Below, piece by piece: positions 1 to 7,347 of a DNA stretch of 64,000 bases. A program made the position numbers and the translations under genes. Under the pieces are notes generated by a model, which saw only the letters and a list, made by a program, of their open reading frames with translations, was not told the origin of the DNA and made no database searches. The stretch lies in the NCBI GenBank assembly GCA_017936685.1, contig JAGBFA010000001.1, positions 1 through 64,000 of the forward strand. The letters run 5' to 3'. This stretch comes from Alistipes sp. GTDB taxonomy: Bacteria > Bacteroidota > Bacteroidia > Bacteroidales > Rikenellaceae. Within the stretch, counting starts at the first letter, position 1, and each line of letters starts with the position of its first letter.

Positions 1-117
1 GGCTGTGCACTTGCCGTCGCTCTCACTTATGGCGGGTTGCCGGAATAGGATATGTTTTATTTCAGAGGTATTCCGGCGACGGCTGCGCCGTTCGAGCCCC
101 GGCGAGTTCACAGCCGC
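1..117 (+). ncRNA. Possible 3' part of a structured RNA, unidentified
   Basis: The first seven bases (GGCTGTG) are complementary to CACAGCC at 109-115. Inside, 39-46 pairs with 70-77 (GCCGGAAT with ATTCCGGC) and CGCCG at 89-93 pairs with CGGCG near 100. An intrinsic terminator follows directly at 114-140. Nested pairing plus a terminator suggests the end of a non-coding transcript whose 5' part may lie before the window. The TTCGAGCC loop recalls a tRNA T-arm, but the spacing is wrong for a tRNA. No known class was recognised. Confidence 0.35.
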
Positions 118-140
118 TCTCTTAAGAGAGCGGTTTTTTT
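114..140 (+). terminator. Rho-independent terminator
   Basis: A perfect 8-bp stem (CCGCTCTC with GAGAGCGG) and a TTAA loop are followed by seven T residues. It ends whatever transcript enters the window from the left. Confidence 0.85.
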
Positions 141-192
141 GTTTCGGGGTGTTGGGGTTTGCGGCGGCAGTCGGGGTTTCTTGCGAAACCCT

Positions 193-250
193 GCGGTGCG
201 GGAGGCTGTCGCTTTCGGTGCAAGCACCGAACCTCCGCCTCCCGTGCCGC
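193..250. repeat. Long imperfect palindrome (cruciform or hairpin)
   Basis: Bases 193-206 can pair with 237-250 over 14 positions with two G-T wobbles. Inside this, TTCGGTGC at 214-221 pairs perfectly with GCACCGAA at 224-231 around a two-base loop. There is no T-run after it, so it is not a standard terminator. It lies just left of dispersed repeat copies. Confidence 0.5.
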
Positions 251-289
251 CGTCTCTTCGAGCCGCTGCCGCCTCTGTCCGGGAACGGT

Positions 290-510
290 TCAGTCTTAAA
301 ATCCGGTGGAGGGGAAAGAAAATTGGCAAAGAGAGATTCTCACGTCGCAGTCATTCGACTGCTCCTCAGAATGACAGCGTGGAAATAATCTCGGACAGAT
401 TTCTCGCTGTCGCTCGAAATGACATATTGCTGTCACTCCGATGCAGGGCGCATGCCCGACCGTGGGAGTCTCGTCTCCCCACCGGAATTTATGGCAGATC
501 CCAATATCTG
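290..510 (-). repeat. Dispersed intergenic repeat cluster
   Basis: Read on the minus strand, this stretch contains the phrases CCGGTGGGGAG, GCATCGGAGTGACAG, GTCATTCTGAGGAGC and GACGTGAGAATCTC. The same phrases recur on the plus strand at 31826-32345. The clearest unit is 334-376, with the stem GCAGTC/GACTGC in its variable centre. ORFs crossing this stretch are considered spurious. The rest of 1-755 holds only the structured elements listed and the promoter at 650-680. Confidence 0.7.
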
Positions 511-649
511 CGTCGTATCACACCCTTTCGTTTCTTTATAGGAGATTTCGTTGCGAAATGTCCGACGCTGTGCTAACTGTGTTTCGGTGCATAAATAACG
601 GATAATCAATGATGTTATGTCGTAGATGCGTAAATTTCATAATAATTGC

Positions 650-680
650 TTGTTTTAATGGATTTTGTTTTATATATTTG
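650..680 (+). promoter_or_regulatory. Bacteroidota-type promoter for the carboxyltransferase gene
   Basis: TTG at 650-652 and TATATTTG at 673-680 are separated by 20 bp, matching the -33/-7 consensus. The expected start is near 686, leaving an untranslated leader of about 70 nt before the ATG at 756. Confidence 0.65.
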
Positions 681-755
681 TTATTCGGATAACAGAAGAA
701 GCGATCGAATATGGATCGGAATATGAAGCAATAAATAGATAAAACCTTTTTTACT

Positions 756-3104
756 ATGACTAAAACATTGAAAATTCGTGATCTCACGTTGCGCGACGGT
801 CAGCAGTCGTCATTTGCAACGCGTATGACTCAGCAGCAGGTAGACCGCTGTCTGCCTTACTACAAGGACGCCAACTTCTACGCCATGGAGGTGTGGGGCG
901 GTGCGGTGCCCGACTCGGTGATGCGTTATCTCAACGAGAATCCGTGGACGCGTCTCGAAACGATCAAGAAGGCTGTGGGCGACGTGTCGTATCTGACGGC
1001 CTTGTCGCGTGGCCGCAACCTCTTCGGATACTCGCCTTATACCGACGAGATCATTGCCGGCTTCTCGCGCAATGCCATCGAGAGCGGTCTGGGCATCATG
1101 CGTATCTTCGATGCGCTGAATGATGTGGACAATGTAAAATCGACGATCAAATATATCAAGCAGTATGGCGGCATAGCCGATTGCGCCGTATGCTACACGG
1201 TGGATCCGAAGTATACCGACGGCAAGGAGCACGAGATGGTCTTCACCGATGAGTATTTCCTCGACAAGGCCAAGCAGATGGCGGCTCTGGGTGCCGACAT
1301 GATTACGATCAAGGATATGTCGGGTCTGATTCCGCCGCAGCGCGTAGCTGCTTTGATCAAGCTCTTCAAGCAGCATATCGACATTCCGGTCGACTTCCAC
1401 ACGCACTGTACCCCCGGTTACGGTCTGGCATCGGTCATGGCAGCCATCGTGTCGGGTGTAGATGTCGTGGACACCAACTGCTGGTGGTTCGGCGGCGGTA
1501 CGGGTGCACCCGCATTGGAACTGGTGTATGTGTTCTGCAAGAAGTTAGGCATCGACCTGGGTGTCAACATGGAGGCTGTGGCCAAGATCAACGTGGAGTT
1601 GAAAGATATACGCAAGGAGTTGGAGTTGTCGGTATTCGGTGCCGAAAAACCGCTGCCCAAGCCGTTCAATCCCGTGACGGACACTCTGCCCGCCGAGGTC
1701 GATGCAATGTTCGACAAGGCAGTGGAGTATGCCAAGGCTGAAAACTGGGAGGCACTTTTGGAGGTTGCCCAGCAGATCGAGGCTTACTTCGGATTCCCCG
1801 CACCCAACAAGTTGGTGCAGCAGGCCGAGATCCCGGGCGGTATGTACTCTAACATGGTGGCTCAGCTCAAACAGTTGCAGTCGGAGGATATCCTTCCGCG
1901 TGCTATGGAGCTGATCCCGTCGGTTCGTCTTGCGGCAGGTCTGCCGCCTTTGGTGACACCCACGTCGCAGATCGTAGGTGCACAGGCTGTAAACTGTGCC
2001 ATGGACGAGAAGGCTGGCCGTCCCATGTACACCAACAAGAGCTCGCAGTTCGTCGGATTGGTCAAGGGTGAGTACGGTCATACGCCGGTCAAGATCGATC
2101 CCGAGTTCCGTTTCAAGATCTGCGGTGTGCGTGAGGAGACTCCCTACGACACATCGAAGTATCAGAAGCAGCCCAATCCCGTTTTGGAGGAGGCAGGCGG
2201 TGTGCATCTGGCCGAGAACGAGAAGGAGGAGCTGTTGCTCGAACTCTTCCCGTTGGTTGCCAAGAACTACCTTACGGGTGTGAAGAAAGCCGCTTATGCC
2301 GATAAGGTCGCTGCCGATCCGTCGTTGGCTGCCGCCGGCAAGAAACAGGCTGCACAGCCCATCACGGGCAATACGATCATCGCTCCGCTGCCCGGTCGTG
2401 TTATCGAGATCAAGGTGAAGGTCGGAGACAAGATCGCCGTGGGCCAGGAGGTCGTGGTATTGGAGGCCATGAAGATGGAGAACTCTATTACTTCGGACTA
2501 TGCCGGTGTGGTCAAGCAGATTCTCGTCGCCGAGGGCGATGCCGTACAGGCCGACGGAGTATTGATCGAAGTGGAGAGCGAGGGTGCTGCTGCCACAACT
2601 ACCGCCGCACGTTCGGTCGTGACGGGCAATACGGTTATAGCTCCGCTGCCCGGCCGTGTGATCGAGATCAAGGTCAAGGTGGGCGACAAGGTGAGCGTCG
2701 GTCAGGAGGTGCTGATATTGGAGGCCATGAAGATGGAGAACTCCATTACCTCGGACTATGCCGGTTTCGTGAAGCAGATCCTCGTTGCCGAAGGCGATTC
2801 GGTGCAGGCCGATGCCGTGCTTATTGAGATTGCCGATTCGGAGGGTGATGTGGTTGCTGCCGAGGCGGCTCCCAAGCGTGTGGCTTTGACCGACAAGACC
2901 GTAGTGGCTCCGCTGCCCGGTCGTGTGATCGAGATCAAGGTCAAGGCTGGCGATACGGTTAGTGTCGGCCAGGAGGTATTGGTATTGGAGGCTATGAAGA
3001 TGGAGAACTCTATCACCTCGGATTTTGCCGGCCGCGTAGCGGGTGTGCTGGTTGCCGAGGGCGACTCGGTGCAGTCGGAGGCTCCGCTGGTTGTGATCGA
3101 ATAA
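756..3104 (+). CDS. Oxaloacetate decarboxylase alpha / pyruvate carboxylase subunit B-like carboxyltransferase with three biotinyl domains
   Basis: This biotin-dependent carboxyltransferase (782 aa) would move CO2 between a 2-oxoacid such as oxaloacetate and biotin. The N-terminal TIM-barrel carries RDGQQS (about residues 13-18), the catalytic lysine region ITIKDMSGL and the metal-binding DFHTHC, followed by the conserved carboxylase domain with IPGGMYSN. The C-terminus holds three consecutive biotinyl domains, each with EAMKMEN; the biotin lysines are K573, K659 and K748, 86 and 89 residues apart. Family members normally carry one such domain or none. No beta or gamma membrane subunit is nearby, so the partner must be encoded elsewhere and the exact reaction (decarboxylase or carboxylase) is open. 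A strong promoter and a terminator frame it as a single-gene unit. Confidence 0.9.
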   Translation: MTKTLKIRDLTLRDGQQSSFATRMTQQQVDRCLPYYKDANFYAMEVWGGAVPDSVMRYLNENPWTRLETIKKAVGDVSYLTALSRGRNLFGYSPYTDEIIAGFSRNAIESGLGIMRIFDALNDVDNVKSTIKYIKQYGGIADCAVCYTVDPKYTDGKEHEMVFTDEYFLDKAKQMAALGADMITIKDMSGLIPPQRVAALIKLFKQHIDIPVDFHTHCTPGYGLASVMAAIVSGVDVVDTNCWWFGGGTGAPALELVYVFCKKLGIDLGVNMEAVAKINVELKDIRKELELSVFGAEKPLPKPFNPVTDTLPAEVDAMFDKAVEYAKAENWEALLEVAQQIEAYFGFPAPNKLVQQAEIPGGMYSNMVAQLKQLQSEDILPRAMELIPSVRLAAGLPPLVTPTSQIVGAQAVNCAMDEKAGRPMYTNKSSQFVGLVKGEYGHTPVKIDPEFRFKICGVREETPYDTSKYQKQPNPVLEEAGGVHLAENEKEELLLELFPLVAKNYLTGVKKAAYADKVAADPSLAAAGKKQAAQPITGNTIIAPLPGRVIEIKVKVGDKIAVGQEVVVLEAMKMENSITSDYAGVVKQILVAEGDAVQADGVLIEVESEGAAATTTAARSVVTGNTVIAPLPGRVIEIKVKVGDKVSVGQEVLILEAMKMENSITSDYAGFVKQILVAEGDSVQADAVLIEIADSEGDVVAAEAAPKRVALTDKTVVAPLPGRVIEIKVKAGDTVSVGQEVLVLEAMKMENSITSDFAGRVAGVLVAEGDSVQSEAPLVVIE

Positions 3105-3132
3105 TCAGCTGTCGAGTAAAATATTTGCTGAG

Positions 3133-3162
3133 CCGGTGCGACAATGTCGCACCGGTTTTTTT
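3133..3162 (+). terminator. Rho-independent terminator
   Basis: A perfect 10-bp stem (CCGGTGCGAC with GTCGCACCGG), loop AAT and seven T residues follow the carboxyltransferase gene. Confidence 0.9.
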
Positions 3163-3166
3163 GTCG

Positions 3167-3490
3167 TTATCGATGCGTGAAGCAAGTGCCCTTTTTGTTG
3201 ATCTCGACGAAAGCGGCGTTCCAGCCGGCATTGAAAAAGAAATCGCGGTATTCCGATGCGTGACCCTCTCTGACATAGCCGAAACGTCGCGGCAATGTGA
3301 TATAGCAGCCGAAACTGAGCATGTCGTGACTGCATATCTCCAACACGATGTCGTTGTCGCTACGCGAATAGTAAACGCCGTACAGAGCATCGGCATCGAT
3401 CAGATGACATATCTGCGGAGATTGCCTTCGGTCGACGGTGAACAGATACAGCCGGCCGTTTCGGAACTTGAATTTAGAGATCTCTTTCAT
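3167..3490 (-). CDS. Hypothetical protein, 107 aa
   Basis: No family was recognised. The protein is soluble, with aromatic and charged residues (FKFRNGRLYLFTVDRR near the N-terminus, FFFNAGWNAAFVEI near the C-terminus) and no signal peptide or membrane segment. The reading frame extends to 3538, but that start lies inside the stem of the 6S-like RNA, so the ATG at 3490 (MKEISKF) is preferred. It runs towards the carboxyltransferase terminator and may be co-transcribed with the RNA immediately upstream. Codon use looks like that of its neighbours. It may be lineage-specific. Confidence 0.55.
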   Translation of the reverse strand: MKEISKFKFRNGRLYLFTVDRRQSPQICHLIDADALYGVYYSRSDNDIVLEICSHDMLSFGCYITLPRRFGYVREGHASEYRDFFFNAGWNAAFVEINKKGTCFTHR

Positions 3491-3530
3491 TCGGGTCAGT
3501 GTTATTAAAAAATATCCCCGACCCTGGTTG

Positions 3531-3649
3531 CGATTCAATCAAGAGGATTATGCAAAACCCCATACTCTCCAGAGCCGGGGAATAAGCCTCCGGCTGCGAA
3601 TATGGGATTTTATCTTACATGCCTGTTTGCACAGGTCTTGATTGAATCG
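3531..3649 (-). ncRNA. 6S-like structured RNA (candidate)
   Basis: A 14-bp closing stem joins 3531-3544 to 3636-3649 with no mismatch. Within it lie a large asymmetric open region, a second stem (CCCATA 3559-3564 with TATGGG 3601-3606) and an apical hairpin (AGCCGG 3573-3578 with CCGGCT 3590-3595). One strand of the open region holds a small hairpin (CCTGT/ACAGG, 3622-3635). Closing stem, central bubble with side hairpin and terminal stem-loop is the architecture of 6S RNA, which mimics an open promoter and binds housekeeping RNA polymerase; 6S-Flavo RNAs are described in Bacteroidota. The minus strand is chosen because a promoter at 3653-3684 would start the RNA at the closing stem. No clear terminator hairpin follows, only a T-run near 3507-3512, so a leader for the 107-aa gene is an alternative. 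Confidence 0.5.
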
Positions 3650-3652
3650 ATG

Positions 3653-3684
3653 CAAAAGTAGTAATTGTTGCCAAATAATGCAAA
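3653..3684 (-). promoter_or_regulatory. Promoter for the 6S-like RNA
   Basis: On the minus strand, TTTG (3681-3684) and TACTTTTG (3653-3660) are exactly 20 bp apart. The predicted start, about 3647, falls at the outer end of the RNA closing stem. Confidence 0.7.
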
Positions 3685-3737
3685 CGAATAAGCTGATTTA
3701 TTTTGCGTTAAATTTATTATTGTATATCTCTCGAACG

Positions 3738-3769
3738 TTTGGATTTTTGCTCGGTCGGCACTATCTTTG
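3738..3769 (+). promoter_or_regulatory. Promoter for the DJ-1 family gene
   Basis: TTTG (3738-3741), a 20-bp spacer and TATCTTTG (3762-3769). The expected start is about 20 nt before the ATG at 3797. It diverges from the promoter of the 6S-like RNA. Confidence 0.75.
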
Positions 3770-3796
3770 GCAGGTGAAATCTAAAAAAAGAGCGTT

Positions 3797-4351
3797 ATGA
3801 AAGTATATCTCCTGCTGGCTGACGGATTTGAGACAATCGAGGCGTTGACTCCGGTCGATGTGATGAAACGTGCCGCGATAGAGGTGAAGACCGTGGCTGT
3901 GGCTGCTTCAAAAAGAGTGGCATCTTCGCACGGCATAGTGACTGTCGAGGCCGACATGCTGCTGGCCGATTCGGATCTTTCGGACGGCGACGCCTTGATC
4001 CTGCCGGGCGGCAATCCCGGTTATGTCAACCTTGCCGCATCGGCTGCCGTGGGCGAAGCGGTCCGACGATACTACGACGAGGGACGCATAGTGGCTGCCA
4101 TTTGCGGCGCACCCACCGTATTGGCTGCTTACGGCATTGCTTGCGGACGACGTATCACGGCGCATTCGAGCGTGCGCGAACGCTTGTCGGAATACGATGT
4201 TGTCGGCGGTGATGTTGTTGTCGACGGCAATCTGATAACCGGTGCCGGTGCCGGCGTATCCGTGGCCTTCTCTCTGGCTGTGCTGCGTGCTCTGACCGAC
4301 GACGATACTTGCCGACGCGTGGCTGCCGGCATGGAAGTGGCGATAGGGTAG
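3797..4351 (+). CDS. DJ-1/PfpI/YajL family protein
   Basis: This 184-aa protein spans a single DJ-1/PfpI domain, a Rossmann-like cytoplasmic fold. The nucleophile elbow AICGAP places the reactive cysteine at C103, with the supporting glutamate at about E15 and a histidine near H123 in TAHSSV. Relatives act as YajL-type chaperone or deglycase proteins protecting against oxidative or glyoxal stress; the specific activity cannot be read from sequence. The length is normal for the bacterial 4-methyl-5(b-hydroxyethyl)-thiazole monophosphate biosynthesis-annotated (ThiJ-like) subgroup. It is a single-gene unit with its own promoter and faces the end of the ABC-F gene convergently. Confidence 0.85.
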   Translation: MKVYLLLADGFETIEALTPVDVMKRAAIEVKTVAVAASKRVASSHGIVTVEADMLLADSDLSDGDALILPGGNPGYVNLAASAAVGEAVRRYYDEGRIVAAICGAPTVLAAYGIACGRRITAHSSVRERLSEYDVVGGDVVVDGNLITGAGAGVSVAFSLAVLRALTDDDTCRRVAAGMEVAIG

Positions 4352-4401
4352 CGGTCGGTGTGTCATGATGCCGACTGCTGCACAGTAAGCTGCCGGCTGT
4401 T

Positions 4402-6273
4402 TTATTCGCTTAGTTCGAGCCAGCGCATCTCCTTGACATCGATCTCCTCTATTATTTTCTCTATTTGCTGCGAGATGGCGGTAAGCTCGTCGTAGCCGAG
4501 CGTGCCCGACGACAACTGCTCTTCGAGTGCACGCCGATGGTCGGAGAGCGTGCTCAGATCCGCTTCGATCTGTTCCAGTTCGCGCTGCTCCTTGTATGTC
4601 AGCTTGCGTTTTTCCTCCTTGCGGACACGCTGCGGTTGCACGGCAGAGAGCTTCTCTGCTGCGGCTGCGTTCTTGCGCTGCTCGGCCTGCTCTTCGCGCA
4701 TATATTCGCGATACTCGCTGTAACGACCGACGAAATCCTTGATGTGTCCGTCGCCGGTGAATACGAATAGATGGTCGGTTGTCTTGTCTAAAAAGTAACG
4801 GTCGTGAGAGACGATCAGCAGCGAGCCCTCGAATTGTTGCAGATACTCTTCCAGCACGTTGAGCGTCATGATGTCGAGATCGTTCGTCGGCTCGTCGAGT
4901 ATGAGCATGTTGGGGTTGCGCATGAGTATCGTAAGCAGATACAAGCGTCGCTGCTCGCCGCCGCTGAGTATGTCGACCCGCTTGTTGAAGGTTTCGGGCG
5001 GAAACAGGAACTTCGTGAGATACAACGTTGCCGATATGGTATGTCCGTCGGCCGAGCGCACCTCCTCCGCAATCTCCTTTACCGTGTCGAGTACGGTCTG
5101 TCCGGCTCGGAACGTGATGCCCTGCTGACGATAGTAGCCGATGCGCAGCGTTTCGCCTCGCTCGACTATGCCCGAATCGGGCGCGATACGTCCGGTCATG
5201 ATGTCGAGAAACGTACTTTTGCCCGCTCCGTTGTTACCGACGATACCCACTTTTTCGCCGCGCGTAAACTTGTAGGAGAAGTCGTCGAGCATGCGCCGCT
5301 CCCCGTAGCTGAACGACACGTCGGTGCAGTCGATGATCTTGCGTCCTAATCGCGACGAGGCCACGTCGATCTCCACATTGTCGGTGTGCAGCGATACCGA
5401 AGCCCTGTCTTTGAGATCGTAAAAGGCGTTGATGCGATAGCGTGCCTTGCCCGTGCGTGCCTGCGGTGTGCTCCGTATCCACTCCAATTCGCGGCGCAGC
5501 AGGTTGCGCGACTTGTCGATGGCGGCCTGCATGTTGGCGTAACGCTCCTCGCGCTTGGCAAGGTATTCGGCATAATTGCCCTTGTAGACGATCAGTTCGC
5601 CGCGGTCGATCTCGAATATGGTGTTGCATACGCGATCGAGGAAGTAGCGGTCGTGCGTAACCATCAGCAGCGTGCAGCGCGAGCGTTGCAGGTATGCTTC
5701 GAGATATTCGATGATGTCGATGTCGAGGTGGTTGGTCGGCTCGTCGAGAATCAGAAAGTCGGCATGTTGCAGAATCATGCAGGCTATTGCCACACGTTTT
5801 GCCTCGCCGCCCGACAGTTCGCACATGCGGCGGTCGAGCCGGTCGATATGCAGCGACGACAGCACTTGATGAATGTCGTGTTCGAGGCTCCACCCATCGC
5901 ATGCCTCCATGGCGGCAGTCGCCTCGTCGATACGCCGCCGGTCGCCCGAAGCAACGGCCTGCTCGTATTCGCCGACTGCAGCCGAGCGGCTGTCCATACG
6001 CGAGTATACCTCGTCGAATATGTGCCGGTCGGGGTCGAAGCTGGTGTTCTGATCGAGAAACGCCACGCGAATATCCTTCATGAACTTCACCTCGCCGCCG
6101 CGGTCCGACGACTCCACGCCGGCCAAAATCTTCAACAGCGAGCTTTTGCCCGTGCCGTTGGGTGCTATAAGGGCTATCTTGTCGCCCTCGTTGATGTTGA
6201 AACTGATGTCGGAGAAGAGCGTGCGGTCGCCGTATGATTTGCTTATGTTTTCGACTTGCAGATAGCTTGCCAT
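4402..6273 (-). CDS. uup: ABC-F family ATPase, Uup-like
   Basis: Soluble protein of 623 aa with two ABC domains in tandem and no membrane segment, as in ABC-F translation factors that act at the ribosome. The first domain has a Walker A lysine at K43 (APNGTGKSS), LSGGE at 153-157 and ILDEPTNHLD at 175-184. The second has Walker A lysine K352 (GNNGAGKST) and LSGGE at 436-440. A linker of about 80 residues lies between them. A charged tail of some 90 residues predicts a coiled coil, the mark of Uup, which affects ribosome function and branched DNA intermediates. It is the last gene of a six-gene minus-strand run, 3 nt after the acetyltransferase stop. A role in antibiotic resistance is possible but not indicated. 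Confidence 0.85.
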   Translation of the reverse strand: MASYLQVENISKSYGDRTLFSDISFNINEGDKIALIAPNGTGKSSLLKILAGVESSDRGGEVKFMKDIRVAFLDQNTSFDPDRHIFDEVYSRMDSRSAAVGEYEQAVASGDRRRIDEATAAMEACDGWSLEHDIHQVLSSLHIDRLDRRMCELSGGEAKRVAIACMILQHADFLILDEPTNHLDIDIIEYLEAYLQRSRCTLLMVTHDRYFLDRVCNTIFEIDRGELIVYKGNYAEYLAKREERYANMQAAIDKSRNLLRRELEWIRSTPQARTGKARYRINAFYDLKDRASVSLHTDNVEIDVASSRLGRKIIDCTDVSFSYGERRMLDDFSYKFTRGEKVGIVGNNGAGKSTFLDIMTGRIAPDSGIVERGETLRIGYYRQQGITFRAGQTVLDTVKEIAEEVRSADGHTISATLYLTKFLFPPETFNKRVDILSGGEQRRLYLLTILMRNPNMLILDEPTNDLDIMTLNVLEEYLQQFEGSLLIVSHDRYFLDKTTDHLFVFTGDGHIKDFVGRYSEYREYMREEQAEQRKNAAAAEKLSAVQPQRVRKEEKRKLTYKEQRELEQIEADLSTLSDHRRALEEQLSSGTLGYDELTAISQQIEKIIEEIDVKEMRWLELSE

Positions 6274-6276
6274 ATA

Positions 6277-7347
6277 TTATATTGTCAGATGATACATCGT
6301 GTGTCCCAAGAATCGTTTGCTGCCGTCGCGACGGAAACCGACCCGGGTGTAAAGTCTCTCGGCCGAGGGGTTGTCGCGGTCGACCAGCAGTGCCACCGTA
6401 TCCGCGCCTTCGGATTTGGCCATGGCGGTCATGTCGCGCAGCAGTCTTTCGCCGACGCCGCAACCGCGATACAGCGGATCGACACCTATTGAATCGAGAT
6501 AGAACTCTCCGGCCTGCGTCTCGTCCTCCTCGAAGAGAGGCACCTCTGTGAACCGCTCCCGCAAGAGTGCGAATACCGGTCGGCGCAGCTCGTCGAGACG
6601 GCCGCCGTCGTATCCGCAGACGGCCCCGACCACGATGCCGTCGATAGTGGCCACGAGCGTGTTGCGATAGCTGTATTGCGTGTCCGGACGCGAGATGATA
6701 TGTGTGAATGTGTCGAGAATGTCGCGCCGGTCGGCACCGTTGCACAGTCTGCGGCATAGATCGTCGCCGAAAGCGGCCATGACGGCGCGCGCAATGAAGT
6801 CGCAATCGTCGACAGTGGCGCGGCGGGTTGCGATTGCGGGGGGATCGATGCGGCGGTCGAAGGCCAGACGCTCCGCTCCGCGATAATAGACCTTGCCGCA
6901 GTAGGCGAAGCCCTCGCTGTCGAGCAGCGACAGCATGCGGCGGTTGTCGCTGTGAGTGTCGACTCTGATGATGCCGATGCTGCGACGACGGCCCGACTGC
7001 ATGGCATATCGGAAAAAGGCTTTGGCCATGCCGCGGCGCAGCCACTCGGCGGCAACGCACAGCCGGTGTATGACTATATAGTCGCCCTCGTGGTGCCACT
7101 CTCCGTTTTGCAGCAGGTCGTATGCCGCCTCCGTGTCGGATATGACGGCACCGTAGGCCGCAATCCCGCCTCCGTCGGCCTCTATGACATAGCCGTTGCC
7201 CGAGTCTATGTCGCTGCGTATGATCTCGGCCGACGGATAGCCGTCCTGCCATTGATCGACACCCGAGGCGCATAACGATAATTGAGCACTGCGAACAATG
7301 CTCAATATCGTATCAATGTCGTCCGATGTAGCCTTTCTGAATATCAT
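6277..7347 (-). CDS. Tandem GNAT N-acetyltransferase
   Basis: This 356-aa protein consists of two GNAT folds. The first (about residues 1-175) has the N-terminal IFRKAT start and the acetyl-CoA-binding region AAEWLRRGMAKAFF. The second (about 180-356) has RATVDDCDFIARA and DPLYRGCGVGERLL, followed by the usual DRDNPSAERLYTRVGF ending. GNAT enzymes transfer acetyl groups to amines; the substrate is not predictable. The start overlaps the permease stop by 4 nt and the stop lies 3 nt before the ABC-F start, so translational coupling is likely. The second half is the more canonical and probably catalytic. Confidence 0.8.
   Translation of the reverse strand: MIFRKATSDDIDTILSIVRSAQLSLCASGVDQWQDGYPSAEIIRSDIDSGNGYVIEADGGGIAAYGAVISDTEAAYDLLQNGEWHHEGDYIVIHRLCVAAEWLRRGMAKAFFRYAMQSGRRRSIGIIRVDTHSDNRRMLSLLDSEGFAYCGKVYYRGAERLAFDRRIDPPAIATRRATVDDCDFIARAVMAAFGDDLCRRLCNGADRRDILDTFTHIISRPDTQYSYRNTLVATIDGIVVGAVCGYDGGRLDELRRPVFALLRERFTEVPLFEEDETQAGEFYLDSIGVDPLYRGCGVGERLLRDMTAMAKSEGADTVALLVDRDNPSAERLYTRVGFRRDGSKRFLGHTMYHLTI

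Noticed and set aside
1..117. tRNA-like T-loop (TTCGAGCC) and pairing ends
   Set aside because: The loop would have nine bases, four extra bases separate it from the outer stem, and no anticodon arm can be drawn; kept only as an unknown structured RNA.
5..576. Overlapping ORFs of 127 and 174 aa
   Set aside because: They run through a terminator, a palindrome and dispersed repeats and have arginine/proline-rich, unnatural composition.
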